Positions 11,730 to 23,761 of a stretch of 64,000 nt of DNA are shown piece after piece. Source of the stretch: Perognathus longimembris pacificus. Its lineage: Eukaryota; Chordata; Mammalia; Rodentia; Heteromyidae. A model generated the notes under the pieces. The model had not been told where the DNA came from. It saw only the letters and a program-made list of their open reading frames with translations, and did no database searches. Both the position numbers and the translations under genes were made by a program. Where the stretch lies: positions 45,389,832 through 45,453,831 of the forward strand of contig NC_063172.1 of the NCBI RefSeq assembly GCF_023159225.1, in the 5' to 3' direction. The stretch's first letter is position 1; the number at the start of each line of letters is the position of its first letter.

Positions 11730-12959
11730 TACTGTCAGCTAAGACTCTGAGACGCTGAGTAGAGTGTTTAGAGGATTTGTGTCCTTTATATCTCCTCACA
11801 TATGTTTGCCCTTTATTATGCATATATCCTTTGGAATACCGGCTATATCTGTTACTCCATTGAACAACAAAATTTTCTGAAAGTTTCAACATATGTGGGA
11901 AGAAATCTAGCAATCTACCTAATTCTTGGGATACAATCTCCACACTACACAGATTAAAAAAAAAAAAAAAAAAAACGTGGAAGTCAAATTAAAGGTCTGT
12001 AAATCTAATCTGTCAAAAATTAGTCAATATCTACAAAGCAGACAATGAGAATAAAAGGCATAGAATATTCCTGTTCATCTATAATACAGCATATCTTTAA
12101 TGCTGATAATATTTCTTCATCTGGTGGCATTTATATAAGTATGCTCACTTTATAACAATTTACTGAGTTATTCTGTATAGTACAAGCAAATTAGTTTTAT
12201 TTTCTCTTATTCATGGCTAAAGGTTTTACCAATACTCTAGAGACAATGTTAAGTAGAATATTATGATAGAAATAAGCTCTGTGTGTTTCACTGCATTTGT
12301 TTTAAACAGTGTATGACAAAACCTGATTTATAATAGTGTTAAAATAACTCCGTTTTCCTGGTTTATTGGTCATTTTCTTAAACATTTTGGAGTCCACAGG
12401 ATGTTTTAGACCCATGTGTTTATTTTCTTACAGAATAGTGAATGGCTTCTGTATCAAAGGAAAGGAAATAACACTACAAACAGGAAAGATCTACATCACC
12501 CTTACATACAATAATTGGGTCACAACCAGTAGTCACTTGTGAAGTCAATTGACAATATAATTATTTACTCTACTTGATGACAGTTGGTTCAAGTTTGCTT
12601 CACCAGAACTTTATTCATTTAGTAAACATCTTCTGATTTCCTCCAAAGTAATATTAACTGCCCTGCTCTCAGCTTAGAATGAAAATCAGGGTGACTTTCT
12701 CAAAACTAGATCCCTAGAAACAAGGGTCTATTCCTTCCCGACTCCTTTTATAAATGGCTCATAAATAATAAAGGCCAAACTATTCCAAATGGAAGTAGGG
12801 TTAAGTGGAAATTTACTAAGCTAGAAAATATATAATACAACAGCAACAGCAAAAAAGGAAAAGTAAGAGGTAAAGGAAAGAAGAAAAGAAAAAATGAAAA
12901 AGTCAATGAATACTTATGGTATGAAAAGAGAGGAAAAAATGAAAAGAAAAGAGACTATA
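11730..12959. other. Unique sequence with one long A tract
   Basis: I see no gene. A run of about 20 A at 11955-11975 is an A tract without a recognisable element before it. From about 12840 the plus strand becomes A/G-rich, ending at the SINE target site. Confidence 0.55.
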
Positions 12960-12974
12960 AAGAATTGAAGGTGA

Positions 12975-13176
12975 GGGCTGGGGATATGGCCTACTGGCAA
13001 GAGTGCCTGCCTCGTATACATGAGGACCTGGGTTCGATTCCCCAGCACCACATATACAGAAAATGGCCAGAAGTGGCGCTGTGGCTCAAGTGGCAGAGTG
13101 CTAGCCTTGAGCAAAAGGAAACCAGGGACAGTGCTCAGGCCCTGAGTCCAAGCCCCAGGACTGGCCAAAAAAAAAA
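12975..13176 (+). mobile_element. IDL-Geo dimeric SINE, near full length
   Basis: The left half starts 'gggctggggatatggcct' and has a tRNA-like A box ('tggcctactggc') and B box ('ggttcgattcc'). The right Geo half starts at 'ggccagaagtggcgctgtgg' and ends 'ccccaggactggcc', followed by a short A tail. A perfect direct repeat of about 14 bp, 'agaattgaaggtga' (12961 and 13176), flanks it, so the insertion is fairly recent. SINEs of this kind are transcribed by Pol III and mobilised by L1 proteins. It is one of the best-preserved copies in the window. Confidence 0.95.
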
Positions 13177-13342
13177 GAATTGAAGGTGAATTATTCTCTG
13201 AAGCAGAATGACATATTATAGAAGTCTCTTCTGAGGCCATCCATGACGCACACTTATACTGTCATATTAAACCTGTTTCAACTCAATATAATATCTAGGG
13301 GACTACAAATAGTCTCAACTGACACTTTTTTAAAAGACTTGT

Positions 13343-13367
13343 GGCCGGGCACCGGTGGCTCACACCT
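13343..13367 (+). mobile_element. 5' stub of a B1-like SINE
   Basis: Only the first 25 bases of a 7SL/B1-type element are present ('ggccgggcaccggtggctca' plus five bases); the sequence then passes into unrelated DNA. It is well matched yet has no body, tail or visible target duplication. A later deletion or a 3'-truncated copy would both explain it. Confidence 0.6.
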
Positions 13368-13370
13368 AAC

Positions 13371-14718
13371 AGTAAAACCAACAGATAAATGACTAACAAT
13401 TATTAAGCATGGGGATATTAGCAGAAAACCCTAAAGTATTGAGATAATTAGTTTCAGGAAGAATTATGAATGCTTTCTATGTGTCAATACATAATTCTAC
13501 TTTTAAAATGTGCTACCCATTTAGGGGATTATAAGCTATTACTATGTGGTACAGAAGAAAAAAGAAACAGTCTTATTCAATATGAAGTTTTCACTTCTGT
13601 TTCTGTATGCTGTTGGAAAAGTTTGTGTTCTTAGTTAACTTAATGCAGATAATTCAACTGACTCAATAATCAGCAAATGATACCAGACGCTACAGTGTTC
13701 AAGAATAGAAAAATTGATCCCTCATCAGTAGTCCACTTAACAATTAGTGGTTGACTAATGCAAACCACAAGCATGTAGCAAGAGTTATGGATATACAAAG
13801 AATAACATCAGTATAATAAGTCACAGTCTTGCTGGATTCTATGGTCTGTATTCATAATTTGGTATCAGGTGGCAGAATTTGGATTCAGTAAACCTATTTC
13901 CCTTTTCTTTAGATCATATACTTAGATCGCATTCTTGTCCTGTCATTGTGTCACCTCTCTACCTCTACTTTATATGGCCATGAGCTAAGTTGTGGGGAAT
14001 TGATGTGGCCAACTCTGAAACAGAAAGTATTGTTCACAGTGCTCTTACTCTTCACTCTTGCCTTCCAGTCAAGGGCAGTAAAGCCCTAAAGGAACACGAA
14101 AACCTAAATTGGAAGGACTCAACATCCCTGAATCATTTTATAAAGGCTTAAAACAGCTTCACAGAGTTATTGGGCAATACATAAATGGCCCAAGTGTGAA
14201 ATCTTTCGGAATTATTTAGGGCTTACCCGTTGTCATGCTTAGCATTTATTTTATCTAACATCCCACCTATCCCAGAAAAAAATCTAAATCCAAGAATTGC
14301 CATTTTTCCTTGACACAATAAGAATGATAATTATATGAACATTGTATTTGTACTGGCAGCCAGAGGCTCGAATTCTGGTTTGTCCTTATATTCATTTAGT
14401 TATCCTATATATGGTGAGACCTCAATCTTTTTGGTGCTCAAGAAAAGAAAAAAAGCAAATGGACAGACCCACAAATTCTCATGAATGTTAGAATGAAAAA
14501 GACATATATTAATATAGTGATGCTAAGTGCTACAAAGTACAGCTTAGTACATTAAATGATTTAAGAAACTACTTAAAACAAATACAATCTTATAAAACAA
14601 TGAGTTAAATCTTTCAGAGTTAACTGAAAAAGCTGAATATGATTAAGACCCAAATACACATTTTTTACATATAATTTGATTTCTTAATGTATTGATCATT
14701 ATATTCTCTTTCCAATAA
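13371..14718. other. Unique sequence, no gene seen
   Basis: I recognise no coding region, RNA gene or repeat of a known family. Confidence 0.5.

Positions 14719-14720
<2 letters not shown>

Positions 14721-14764
<44 letters not shown>
14721..14764. repeat. (AT)22 microsatellite
   Basis: An uninterrupted AT dinucleotide run of 44 bases; self-complementary and likely polymorphic in length. Confidence 0.97.
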
Positions 14765-14767
<3 letters not shown>

Positions 14768-15012
14768 GAATTGCATTACTCAAGTTAAACTGGTAAAATT
14801 CCCAAAAGGATGAATTTTATGAGATAAAAGTTTCAAATACAGTGGGTACTCAAAAATGATAATTATGTATCAAGTACTATTCATAAACCAAGTGTCAACA
14901 ACAGAGAAAAATAATAAAGAGCTTCAGTGAAATAGTTCTAAATGATTTATACTAGTGTATTAGTATGTTTCCAAGGAACCAGAGCCAATAGGAAACAGAT
15001 CTGTGCGTGTGC

Positions 15013-15150
15013 CATATATATGTATATATATTTCATTATATATTATATAAATATGTATTTACATGTATATATGTTACATATGATATCTGTTATATGTGTG
15101 TATATGACACATATGTGATATATACATGATATATTTATATGTGATATACA
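15013..15150. repeat. AT-rich degenerate (TATATG) tract
   Basis: Alternating 'atatatgtatatat' and 'acatatgatat' units with interruptions. Non-coding. Confidence 0.8.
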
Positions 15151-15345
15151 TTATCCTTGTTATCTCAGCTATGCAGATGGGCCTGAGTAGATTGCAGTCC
15201 AATCCCTCCCACTGGGCAACAAATGCCAGATCCCCTAAAATAATCACTAAAGCAAAAATAACAAGGATTGTGTCTCATCCCTGGAAAATGTACCTGGAGA
15301 GCCTTGAGTTCAAACCCCAGTACTGTCCCCTGAAAAATATAAATG
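15140..15345 (+). mobile_element. Degenerate B1-type composite SINE
   Basis: The left part has 'tatctcagctatgcagat' and 'actgggcaacaaatgccaga', like a B1/7SL left half. The right part ends 'ttgagttcaaaccccagtac', the usual 3' block of these SINEs. Strong divergence; the right module could be ID-like or Geo-like. Confidence 0.5.
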
Positions 15346-15436
15346 GAGGGACTGAAGGAGAATGGAAGGAAGCAAGCAAGCAAAGTAGGACTGATTCTAC
15401 TAAGTGTCCATCATTTTCACACCATCACAGTATTTT

Positions 15437-15660
15437 TTAAATTATTTATTGCTACTGTATGGGTGATGTATGGAGGAGTTACAGTTTTCTGATAGAGTAC
15501 TTTGTTAAAATAATGTCCCACTTTCACTTGCTTTCTTCCAGTTAGTTATTCCCTCCTCTCCCACCCACAAGATATATAGTTCATTTGTTCACCTTTTACC
15601 AGCTAGTGTGTTAACTTGTAGACTTATAGGCATATTCTAGTTACCACAAATGAGGGAAAC
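15437..15660 (-). mobile_element. Old L1 3' UTR fragment
   Basis: The order 'tgatgtatggaggagttaca', then 'attccctcctctcccaccca', then 'agttcatttgttcacctttt' follows the minus-strand L1 3' UTR but is diverged from the younger copies (for example 48467). Older subfamily. Confidence 0.65.
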
Positions 15661-15719
15661 CATGCAAACTAAGCTTTCTTGGGTTTGGCATGAATTTTCA
15701 AAAAATAAGTTGAACTATG

Positions 15720-16015
15720 ACAGATTGGAGTCATGTTCATGACAATGGAGTATGTTATTACCTGCACTATGCAAAATGTATATTTGGTGTTAGTGGCACA
15801 AATGGAGATGCTAAATGAGGCTGAATCTGGCCAAAATACTTACATGCATGTGTAAAATGGAACCATGAAGTTTTTAAGATTGATTTGGGAAGAGGGGAGG
15901 AATGTCAGTGATGGAAAGAGTAAGTCTGATCAACATACCTTCTTCAAATATGAACATTTTAAAATAAAACTCCATTAGACAACTAATTTGTACTAATGAA
16001 ATTGTACATTATGAT
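15720..16015 (+). mobile_element. Old rodent L1 3' UTR fragment
   Basis: It shares 'gattgatttggga', an 'agag-aa' purine block, 'ttgatcaa/ctgatcaa' and a final 'acaactaatttgtactaatg' with 23180-23440. The ending resembles older rodent L1 3' UTRs. Poor conservation. Confidence 0.55.
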
Positions 16016-16020
16016 GGAAA

Positions 16021-16669
16021 ATGTATATTATGGTGACTATTATGATAGCATACAGAGTACTATACTATTATACAATTTGGAGTATTTGTTTATTGTATCC
16101 ATTTGCCATTCTGGAGATTGAGAAAAAAGAGTGATTGTTTCTCTTCCATGAAATTTGGAGCCAGGCCCCAGTTTGGTATGTAGCTTTTCCCCAGGAGGTC
16201 ATGAGATGCAAGACACATCTCTACCCATGTGGGTGGAAACAGTAACAGGAAGAGACTGGAAAAGAACATCTGGTGACTAATTCTTATAAGAGGAATATTT
16301 CTAGCAGTGGCCACCTACTTGTGCTGTCATGTTACTGGTAGACAGCCACATTTTACCACAACATGCAGAAGTGAGCAGGCAAACTTTGAGAACCTAAGCA
16401 ACCAAAGAAAACTTTCAGTGCTCTGAAAAAAAAACAGAAAATAAATATTGGGAGTGAGGTAGTATATCAAGCATTCTATAATACAAAAGATTCCCAGTAT
16501 AAGTGCACGAAATTAGTTCATCTTTCTGATGATAATAAAAGAAGTATTATTTCCGTTTATAAAATGAACAAATTAGTATGCATATGCTACTTTAGACCAA
16601 GGACCTCCAGCTAGAATAGGAAAAGAATGTCTGTCTGTTGATTCTCAGTAATTCATTTGTCTTATCAAT
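16021..16669. other. Unique sequence, no gene seen
   Basis: A 74-codon minus frame at 16090-16314 shows no known domain. Nothing else recognised. Confidence 0.5.
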
Positions 16670-16671
16670 CA

Positions 16672-16760
16672 TTAGTTATGTGAGGTGAGGCAGGTGACTT
16701 AACCTTCCTGAGTGTCAGCTCACTTACCTACTACCTTCATAGTCTATGAAAATTCCTCTG
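16672..16760 (+). mobile_element. MIR-like fragment
   Basis: The string 'caggtgacttaaccttcctg' followed by 'gtgtcagctcacttacct' follows the conserved core of the mammal-wide MIR SINE. Short and diverged. Confidence 0.5.
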
Positions 16761-17028
16761 TAGAAGGACTGGTCTGAATACATGAATAATGCTTTGTGTC
16801 TAATAACACAGATAATAAGAAATAATAAAGCAGTACTCATGGAGCTATCATGTTTGTCCCAGAGCATCAGAGAAATTCCAGATACAGTCCTCAATTTGTC
16901 TCATTTTCCTTCATGCTTTTTGAAATGCTTCCCTAATTTAACCATAAATTTAAAAATTACCTTTTCATCAAATACAGGAGCAAGGGTCCTGTAAGCAAGG
17001 GATTATTATTAAAGGTATTGTTAAAATT

Positions 17029-17925
17029 AGGCTAACCAAATAAGGCAAGAGGAAGACATAAAGGGAATCCAAATAGGAAAAGATGAAATCAAACTCTCTT
17101 TGCAGACAACATGATCTTGTATCTAAAAATCCCATAGACTCAATGGCCAAGCTACTTGAACTGACCCAAAACGTTGGCAAAGTAGCAGGATATAAAATAA
17201 ACCCTCAAAATTCAATGGCTTTTCTATATGCCAATGACCCAAAGACCAAGGCCGAAATCAGGAAAGCAACTCCTTTAGCCATAGCCTAAAAATTATATAA
17301 AACACCTAGGAACAACATTGACCAAAGAAGTGAAAGACTTCTATGATGAGAACTTTAAAAACATGAAAAACTAAATTAAGGCAGAACTAAGGAAATGGAA
17401 AAACCTCCCATGCTCCTGAATTGGGAGGAATATTATTGTCAAAATGGCAATATTGCCAAAGGTTATCTACAAATTCAATGCAATACCCATTAATATCCCA
17501 ACACAAATTTTAATGAAATAGAAGAAGCTATCCAGAAATTCATATGGAACACTAAAAGACCTCCAATAGCAAAAGCAATCCTAAGCAGAAAGAACAGTAC
17601 TGGAGGAATCACAATACCAAACTTCAAGCTGTATTACAAAGCTATATTAATAAAAAGAGCTTGGTATTGGCACAGAAACAATGGAAGACCAATGGAAAAG
17701 AACTCAAGACCCATAAATGAACCCACAGAACTATGCCTACTTAATCTTTGTTAAAGGAGCTAAAATAATAGGATGGAAGAAAGATAGCCTCTTTAATAAA
17801 ATGGTGCTGGCAAAACTGGTTCAACACCTGCAACAAACTAAAACTAGATGCTTATATGTCACCCTGCATCAAAATCAATTCCAAATGGAACAACGACCTT
17901 GAAATAAAAACAGATACCCTGAAAA
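17029..17925 (+). mobile_element. L1 ORF2 fragment (RT domain), truncated at both ends
   Basis: The sequence matches the L1 at 9690-10290: 'aaatcccatagactcaatgg', 'ataaaccctcaaaattcaat', 'acaaattcaatgcaatac'. The active-site segment near 17098-17120 reads FADNMILYL, so the second catalytic aspartate is replaced by Asn. It stops within the region coding 'TLHQNQFQMEQRP' with no 3' UTR or A tail. It could be the remnant of a larger copy cut down by deletions. Frameshifts are present, for example near 17290. Confidence 0.85.
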
Positions 17926-17939
17926 GATTTACAGAATTG

Positions 17940-18910
17940 CTTTTGTCTGATGGCATGTCTGCCATTTCAGTACTGTGTGTGCACTTTGCATTTTTCACTT
18001 CCCAATGACTCATCTATGTGGCTTTTGGTGCTCTATTGCATGCTCCCAATAAGAACTCTTTACACCACCCATAAAGGTACTTATTCAATATTTTTCATAC
18101 CTTAAAAGTAACTACACATAATAAAGGCATATCATTCAACTGAGATTTCTTTAGTTAGAGGTGGTTTACCTTAATCTGTCATATAATATAAGGTTATGTA
18201 GTTCTAAGTACTTTGGATATAAAGTAACTATGGTAGAGGGGTTGAAACAAAGACATATTATTTCAAAATACTAACAGAAGGTTAGGCTTTTTTCTAGAGA
18301 GGTGACTTGTGAGATGAAGTTTAGAAGAGATGAAAGCGTTTGTACTACAGAACTGAAGGAGTCTGCCCCAGTCAGCAGAAGTAGAAATTCGAAAGGTCTT
18401 GGTTTGAACCCTCCTCAGCAAGAAGGAAAACACTGGATTTGAAGGTACTAGGACTGACAAGAAAGCAGAAAATGTTATTTATTTTTAAATGATTGTAGAA
18501 AGTGACAATTCTGTATTTCGAGGGGTCAAGAGTAGTCACAAATACCAGGCCAATAATAAAACTGGCTTACCTTCATATTAGTTGAGAATTGATTCAGGGA
18601 ACAGTAAGAAGTGGTAAGACATAGATACAAATTGAAAGTGATAAAGTTGCAGCTCAAATACGAGTGCTAAAGAAGAGAGAAGAATCTGGAATATATATTT
18701 TCCCTACATCAGCTCAATGAATCATGGCGGCATATACTGAAGTATAAAAGGTAAAAAGTGTAAAAGTGAGGGCAGAGAGAAATTTGTGGGTAGAAATCAA
18801 GATGTCAGGTTTAGACATATAAAGTTAGAGATTCCTTTTAGAACTTTCAGTGTATAATTTCAATAGGAAGAAAGTTAACAATAGCAGGTTGGAGTTCAAG
18901 GTAAAGGTCA
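17940..18910. other. Unique sequence, no gene seen
   Basis: The segment 18290-18450 has the look of an old mammalian repeat but I cannot assign it. No coding region or RNA found. Confidence 0.45.
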
Positions 18911-18916
18911 GATTAC

Positions 18917-18992
18917 ATCTCTCTCTCTATATATATATACTTATATATATATTCATATATACACTTATATATGTATATTTGTATATATATGC
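18917..18992. repeat. CT/AT-rich degenerate microsatellite
   Basis: 'atctctctctctatatatat' passes into 'acttatatatatattcatat' and 'tgtatatttgtatatatatg'. Simple sequence only. Confidence 0.85.
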
Positions 18993-20565
18993 CAGTTATA
19001 GTGGCATAATACATGAAACTAAAGACCTGAGTGAAATCACCTAGAGATTGATTCTAAATATTTGAACAATATAATTCCTTTCATATAGAATATTTGACTG
19101 TAGTCCTCATGCAGTGAGCACTGTGACAGAGTAAGAAAATCAGACTATATATTTATATTTAAACCTTTATGCATATCTATCTATCGATCTACTTCTCCAA
19201 AGAGAGGTCTATAGACAGCTACTAGGATAAAAAGGGAATGTAAGTTGCAGATCTTTGAATAGATACACTAAAACTTCTCAGCTTACTGACAAGCAATGCC
19301 TTTTCCTTATAACTCATATTATGGTTCATACTAAATTCAATTCAAATCAGTGTAAAGAATATTTGTTGTCTATTAGCAATAGGCATGTGAAAATAAATGA
19401 AGAAAATCACAGATTGTGAATTTTACAGCCTTTCAGGAAAGAACTTTAGTCCAATAATACATTGACAATAAATAATTTCATGTGGAGATAAAAGATGTTA
19501 AGGATAACAACGTGTATTTATAAAACAGTCTGAAAAGTCAAGGATGAACTGGCACTGGGATCTGGTAGAGAAGTTTACAACACAAATGGGAGGGTTTTTT
19601 TTTAGCCATTATGTAGACAGAATTGAAAATGAGAGATAAGGTAGTCAAAAATCTTCACTTTGTGACTTTCAGAAAATATTTGAAAAAAATTGTACTATCA
19701 TGACATATTTCTCTTTTGCTGCAATTTAACATCCTATTTGACACAGTTATGGACCTGGAAGTATTTCCCAAAAGTCTACCCACATCAATCTAATGTATTT
19801 TTATGCTGTGATTGAAGAAAAAATATGTTAAAAATAAGTTATGACAATATAAGCTTGAAAAATACAATTTTTATGGGAAGAAAACAATCCTGTAGTTGTA
19901 ACCCATCATAATAAAACATGGGGATATGTCTTTTCATGTAAAAGGAAAAAAATACTTCCAAACTTGATCCTACCAATAGTAGACTTCAGTTATAAGTAAG
20001 CAAAAGTAATATCAGATTTTTCTTATGTTCCCTTTTACTCTTTTGGTTTTGTTCTTATACTTCCACTCTTGTTAAATTGCTTTCATTTCAAAATAGTTTG
20101 TTATCATTAAAATATTACTATGTAAAGCTCATAGTAACCACAAAGCAAAAAGTTTGTATTTAGCAAATAAAAGTAAGTAAGCAATCAAACAATCAGTTTC
20201 AATCATGATTGAATTTTTTATGGATAATACACTGTTTTCCCCCATTTGTTATTTCAGTAAGCCTTTTTCATTTCAGTGTGTTTTTATGATATCTACTATT
20301 TGGTGAATCTGACATGTGATCAAACGTAGTATTTTCTCCTGTAATACAGGAAATACATGTCTAAATTTTAAAATTATTCACAGAGATTGTGTCAGAATAA
20401 TGAAACTGATATGTCATAAGGACGAATGTAGTAATGGTATTTTCTCAAAACTTGCTAACAGTCAATCCATGACTACATGAGGCTTCTACAATCAGAAAAT
20501 GGAACTACTATTTAATGCAGAAAATAAATTACCAGTCATCCACCTCTGCTAGAGGATTTATAACG

Positions 20566-20566
<1 letters not shown>
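18993..20566. other. Unique AT-rich sequence, no gene seen
   Basis: No frame over 60 codons with recognisable content, and no assignable repeat. Confidence 0.5.

Positions 20567-20609
<43 letters not shown>
20567..20609 (+). repeat. (CA)21 microsatellite
   Basis: Uninterrupted CA dinucleotide run. Confidence 0.97.
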
Positions 20610-20611
<2 letters not shown>

Positions 20612-20721
20612 CACATCAATTTTTTCCAATGATAAATAGACTAAATAAAAGCATATAGTGCAAATATTCCAAAATAGCCATAATAATGTGTGCTGTGAAA
20701 TAATATTTAAAAACCTACAAA

Positions 20722-20905
20722 GAATGTCAAATGGAAGGACTTGGGAAAAACCATACTAAGTGAACCAGACCCAAAGAAACATAGCCTCCATGGCTTCCCT
20801 CATGGGGAATAATTAGTGCACACCTAGGATAATCCTAGCAGAAGATCAGAATAGCACAAGAGCTATGTTCATATCAATACACAAGATGATGCCAAGCAAA
20901 ATTGT
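20722..20905 (+). mobile_element. L1 fragment at the ORF2 end / 3' UTR
   Basis: It contains 'tggaaggacttggga', 'ccagacccaaagaaacatag', 'ttccctcatggggaataatt' and 'acacaagatgatgcca', the same order as 22110-22290. Both ends are missing, so this is an internal piece. Confidence 0.8.
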
Positions 20906-21454
20906 TCAAATTAAATTGATCCAACAGAAAACGCAGGAGGAAATATGGGGAAATTGGACCACATCTATGTAAGATTTGGTACAAAGATGAGGATAGAGGA
21001 TACATGGCATAGATGGAAATGCAGAAATTGATAAGAGGAATGTCATTCTAACAATTAGATTATTGTAATTGAAATTAAACAAGTAAAGACATGCTTATAA
21101 ATATAGACAAACCTCTATCTTTTTTACTCAGTCTGATGACTTATATGGAATTCTCTTCCAGAAAAACTTTTTTTGGATGTAGCCAGAAATAGTACTTTAT
21201 CAGATGTCTGGATATCCCTAATCCAGCCAAATCAACACCTAAAATTAAATGTCCTGACTATATTATGTGCTCTGAAGGAACCTGTAGCATTGCTAAATCC
21301 AACCCATATGCCTCTGACACTCAGGCTCTCAGCCCTAGAAGAACTTCTACTTGCATACTCATGATCTCCTAAGAGTACCAATGACCCCAGGCAGTTAATT
21401 AGTAACCCTAAAAGTACTAAGATGAATAAAAAATACGACTGAATTCATGAAGTT
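20906..21454. other. Unique sequence, no gene seen
   Basis: A 63-codon frame at 21173-21364 has no visible domain. Nothing recognised. Confidence 0.5.
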
Positions 21455-21471
21455 AAAAAAATCTCCCAGAA

Positions 21472-22720
21472 GAAGATCTTTACCAGACATTCAACAGACA
21501 AAGGCCTCATCTCTAAAATATATGCAGAACTAAAAAAATTACCTTCTTCCAAAACAAAACCGCAAAGAACCAATAGCCCCCTCATCAAGTGGGCTAAAGA
21601 CTTACAAAGAAACTTCTCTGATGAGGAAATGAGAATGGCCAATAGACATATGAAAAAATGCTCTACATCACTGGCCATAAAGGAAATGCAAATCAAAACA
21701 ACATTGAGATTCCATCTCACCCCAGCAAGAATGTCATATATCAAGAAAACTAATAATAACAATTGTTGGAGGGGATGTGGCCAAAAGGGAACCCTACTTC
21801 ATTGTTGGTGGGAATGTAAACTGGTTCAGCCACTCTGGCAAGCAGTATGGAGATTCCTCAGAAGGCTCAATATAGAACTCCCCTATGACCCAGCAGCCCC
21901 ACAGTTGGGTATCTATCCAAAAGCCCACAAACAAAATCACAGTAATGCCACCAGCACAACAATGTTCATCGCAGCACAATTTGTCATAGCGAGAAGCTGG
22001 AACCAACCCAGATGCCCCTCCATAGATGAATGGATCAGGAAAATGTGATACATTTACACAATGGAATTTTATGCCTCTATCAGAAAGAATGACATTGTTC
22101 CATTTGTAAGGAAATGGAAGGACTTGGAAAAAGTCATACTAAGTGAAGTGAGCCAGACCCAAAGAAACATGGACTCTAAGGCCTCCCTTATTGGGAATAA
22201 TAAGTACAGGTTTAGGCAAGCCATAGCAGAGCATCACAAGGCCCAATAGCTATACCCATAGGAACACATAAGATGATGCTAAGTGAAATGAACTCCATAT
22301 TATGGAAACAAGTGATATATCACAGTTGTAACTACTTTCAACGTCCTATGTGTATGTGTAGTTTCTATTATTGATGATGTTCTTGTATCACCTTCCTATG
22401 GTTGTACCTACACTATCTCTGTAATCTTATCTGAGTATATTGGAAACCGTGTTTACTGGTATTGGAAGTAGGAAATTCAAAGGGAATACCAAATTTGAGA
22501 GACACAGGGTAAAAAAAGAGAAATAACTACAAAAGTAATACTTGCAAAACTGTTTGGTGTAAGTGAACTGAACACCTCGGGGGGAAAGGGTAAGGGGGAG
22601 GAGGGAGGGGGGTATGAGGGACAAGGTAACAAACAGTACAAGAAATGTATCCAATGCTTAACGTATGAAACTGTAACCACTCTGTACATCAGTTTGATAA
22701 TAAAAATTTGAACATAAAAA
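21472..22720 (+). mobile_element. 5'-truncated L1 with target-site duplication
   Basis: It begins inside ORF2 ('acattcaacagacaaaggcc' near 21487), reads through the ORF2 C-terminus and a full 3' UTR, and ends 'ctctgtacatcagtttgata' with an A-rich tail at 22711-22727. The direct repeat 'aaaaatctcccagaa' (21456 and 22723) is the target-site duplication. It is well preserved, so relatively young. Confidence 0.95.
21629..22048 (+). pseudogene. L1 ORF2 C-terminal fragment with Cys/His motif
   Basis: A 139-codon open frame covers the C-terminus of ORF2p, including the Cys-rich motif C-X3-C-X7-H-X4-C (around '[18 protein letters not shown]'), then '[11 protein letters not shown]', '[19 protein letters not shown]' and 'DEWIRKM'. 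RT and endonuclease are absent because the copy is 5'-truncated. The first Met is internal. Confidence 0.9.
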
Positions 22721-22947
22721 AAAAAAATCTCCCAGAATCAAGTCGCATTGTCTTTTGCCTAAATACTATATTTTTCTATGTGCCTAAATGTTGACATATG
22801 TTAGAGAAGTCAAGGTGATTTTGTATCCTCACAAAGATAGACATAATATTGGATCTCATCGACTTTCAAAATATGGTCCCACGTGTCAACCTAATGTATA
22901 AGGTTATATGACAAAATTGAACAATTAAGATAGACTTAAAAATCATC

Positions 22948-23148
22948 GGGGCTGGGGATATGGCCTAGTGGCAAGAGTGCTTACCTCGTATACATGAACC
23001 CTGGGTTCAATTCCCCAGCACCACATATACAGAAAATGGCCAGAAGGGGCGCTGTGTCTCAAGTAGCAGAGTGCTAGCCTTGAGCAAAAAGAAGCCATGG
23101 ACAGTGCTCAGGCCCTGAGTCCAAGCCCCAGGACTGGACAAAAAAAAA
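22948..23148 (+). mobile_element. IDL-Geo dimeric SINE, near full length
   Basis: The left half begins 'gggctggggatatggcctag' with B box 'ggttcaattcc'. The Geo half begins 'ggccagaaggggcgctgtg' and ends 'ccccaggactgg' plus nine A. Flanking repeats 'aaaaatcat' (22938; again at 23143) form a short target-site duplication merging with the tail. Confidence 0.93.
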
Positions 23149-23179
23149 TCATTGTCATGGAATGTAGAATACGTCCTGT

Positions 23180-23440
23180 CCTGAGAATGAGCATTACTGA
23201 GAGGTAGTAGGGCAGAGATGATGGAGAGCAAATATGGTCAACATATTTCATGGAAATGTGTGAAAATGGAATGATATAGCTTATTGAAATTGATTTGGGA
23301 ATTTTAGAGTTGAGAGAGAGAGAGAAAGAGAGAGGAAAAGAGCAGATGAATTTGATCAAGATACAATTGTATGTACATGTGTACTTGTCAAAGCGAAAAT
23401 GCTATAAACACTGATAAAACACTAACACTAATGAAATGTA
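23180..23440 (+). mobile_element. Old rodent L1 3' UTR fragment
   Basis: It shares with 15720-16015 the order 'aaattgatttggga', an 'agagagagaga' purine run, 'tttgatcaagataca' and 'cactaatgaaatg'. Diverged; the purine run near 23311-23340 has expanded. Confidence 0.55.
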
Positions 23441-23549
23441 GGGAAATAATTTACAGTCTCTACAAACTCGTGAGAAACCTCCTTAGAAAGGCATTATAAA
23501 AAATATAATTCTAATCTTAAAAGGTATTGTCATAAACCAGCAGAAAGGA

Positions 23550-23760
23550 GAATACTTTGGTACTGGAAGTTGAACTCAAGAACTCATGTACTCCATCATC
23601 TGAATTAATAAAATAAAACATTTTGTTTCGTACTAGGGATTGAACTCAACACTGCTCCATACTAAGGAAATCTAACAGATACTTTCCAGACTGAAGAGGA
23701 AAAATTTCTTCAATGAAGGCATCAGACTCTCATCCTCCTGATCCTGGGCTCAAATAATTA
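23550..23760 (-). mobile_element. Degenerate B1/ID-type composite SINE
   Basis: 'gtactagggattgaactcaa' near 23630 resembles the complement of an ID-like B-box region, and 'ctcatcctcctgatcctggg' near 23731 the complement of a B1 left half. A similar phrase 'ggtactggaagttgaactca' at 23558 suggests a duplicated monomer. Weak but coherent. Confidence 0.5.
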
Positions 23761-23761
23761 A

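Noticed and set aside
12975..13060. Functional tRNA gene suggested by A and B boxes
   Set aside because: It is the tRNA-derived head of an IDL-Geo SINE; no cloverleaf is expected and the same sequence occurs many times.
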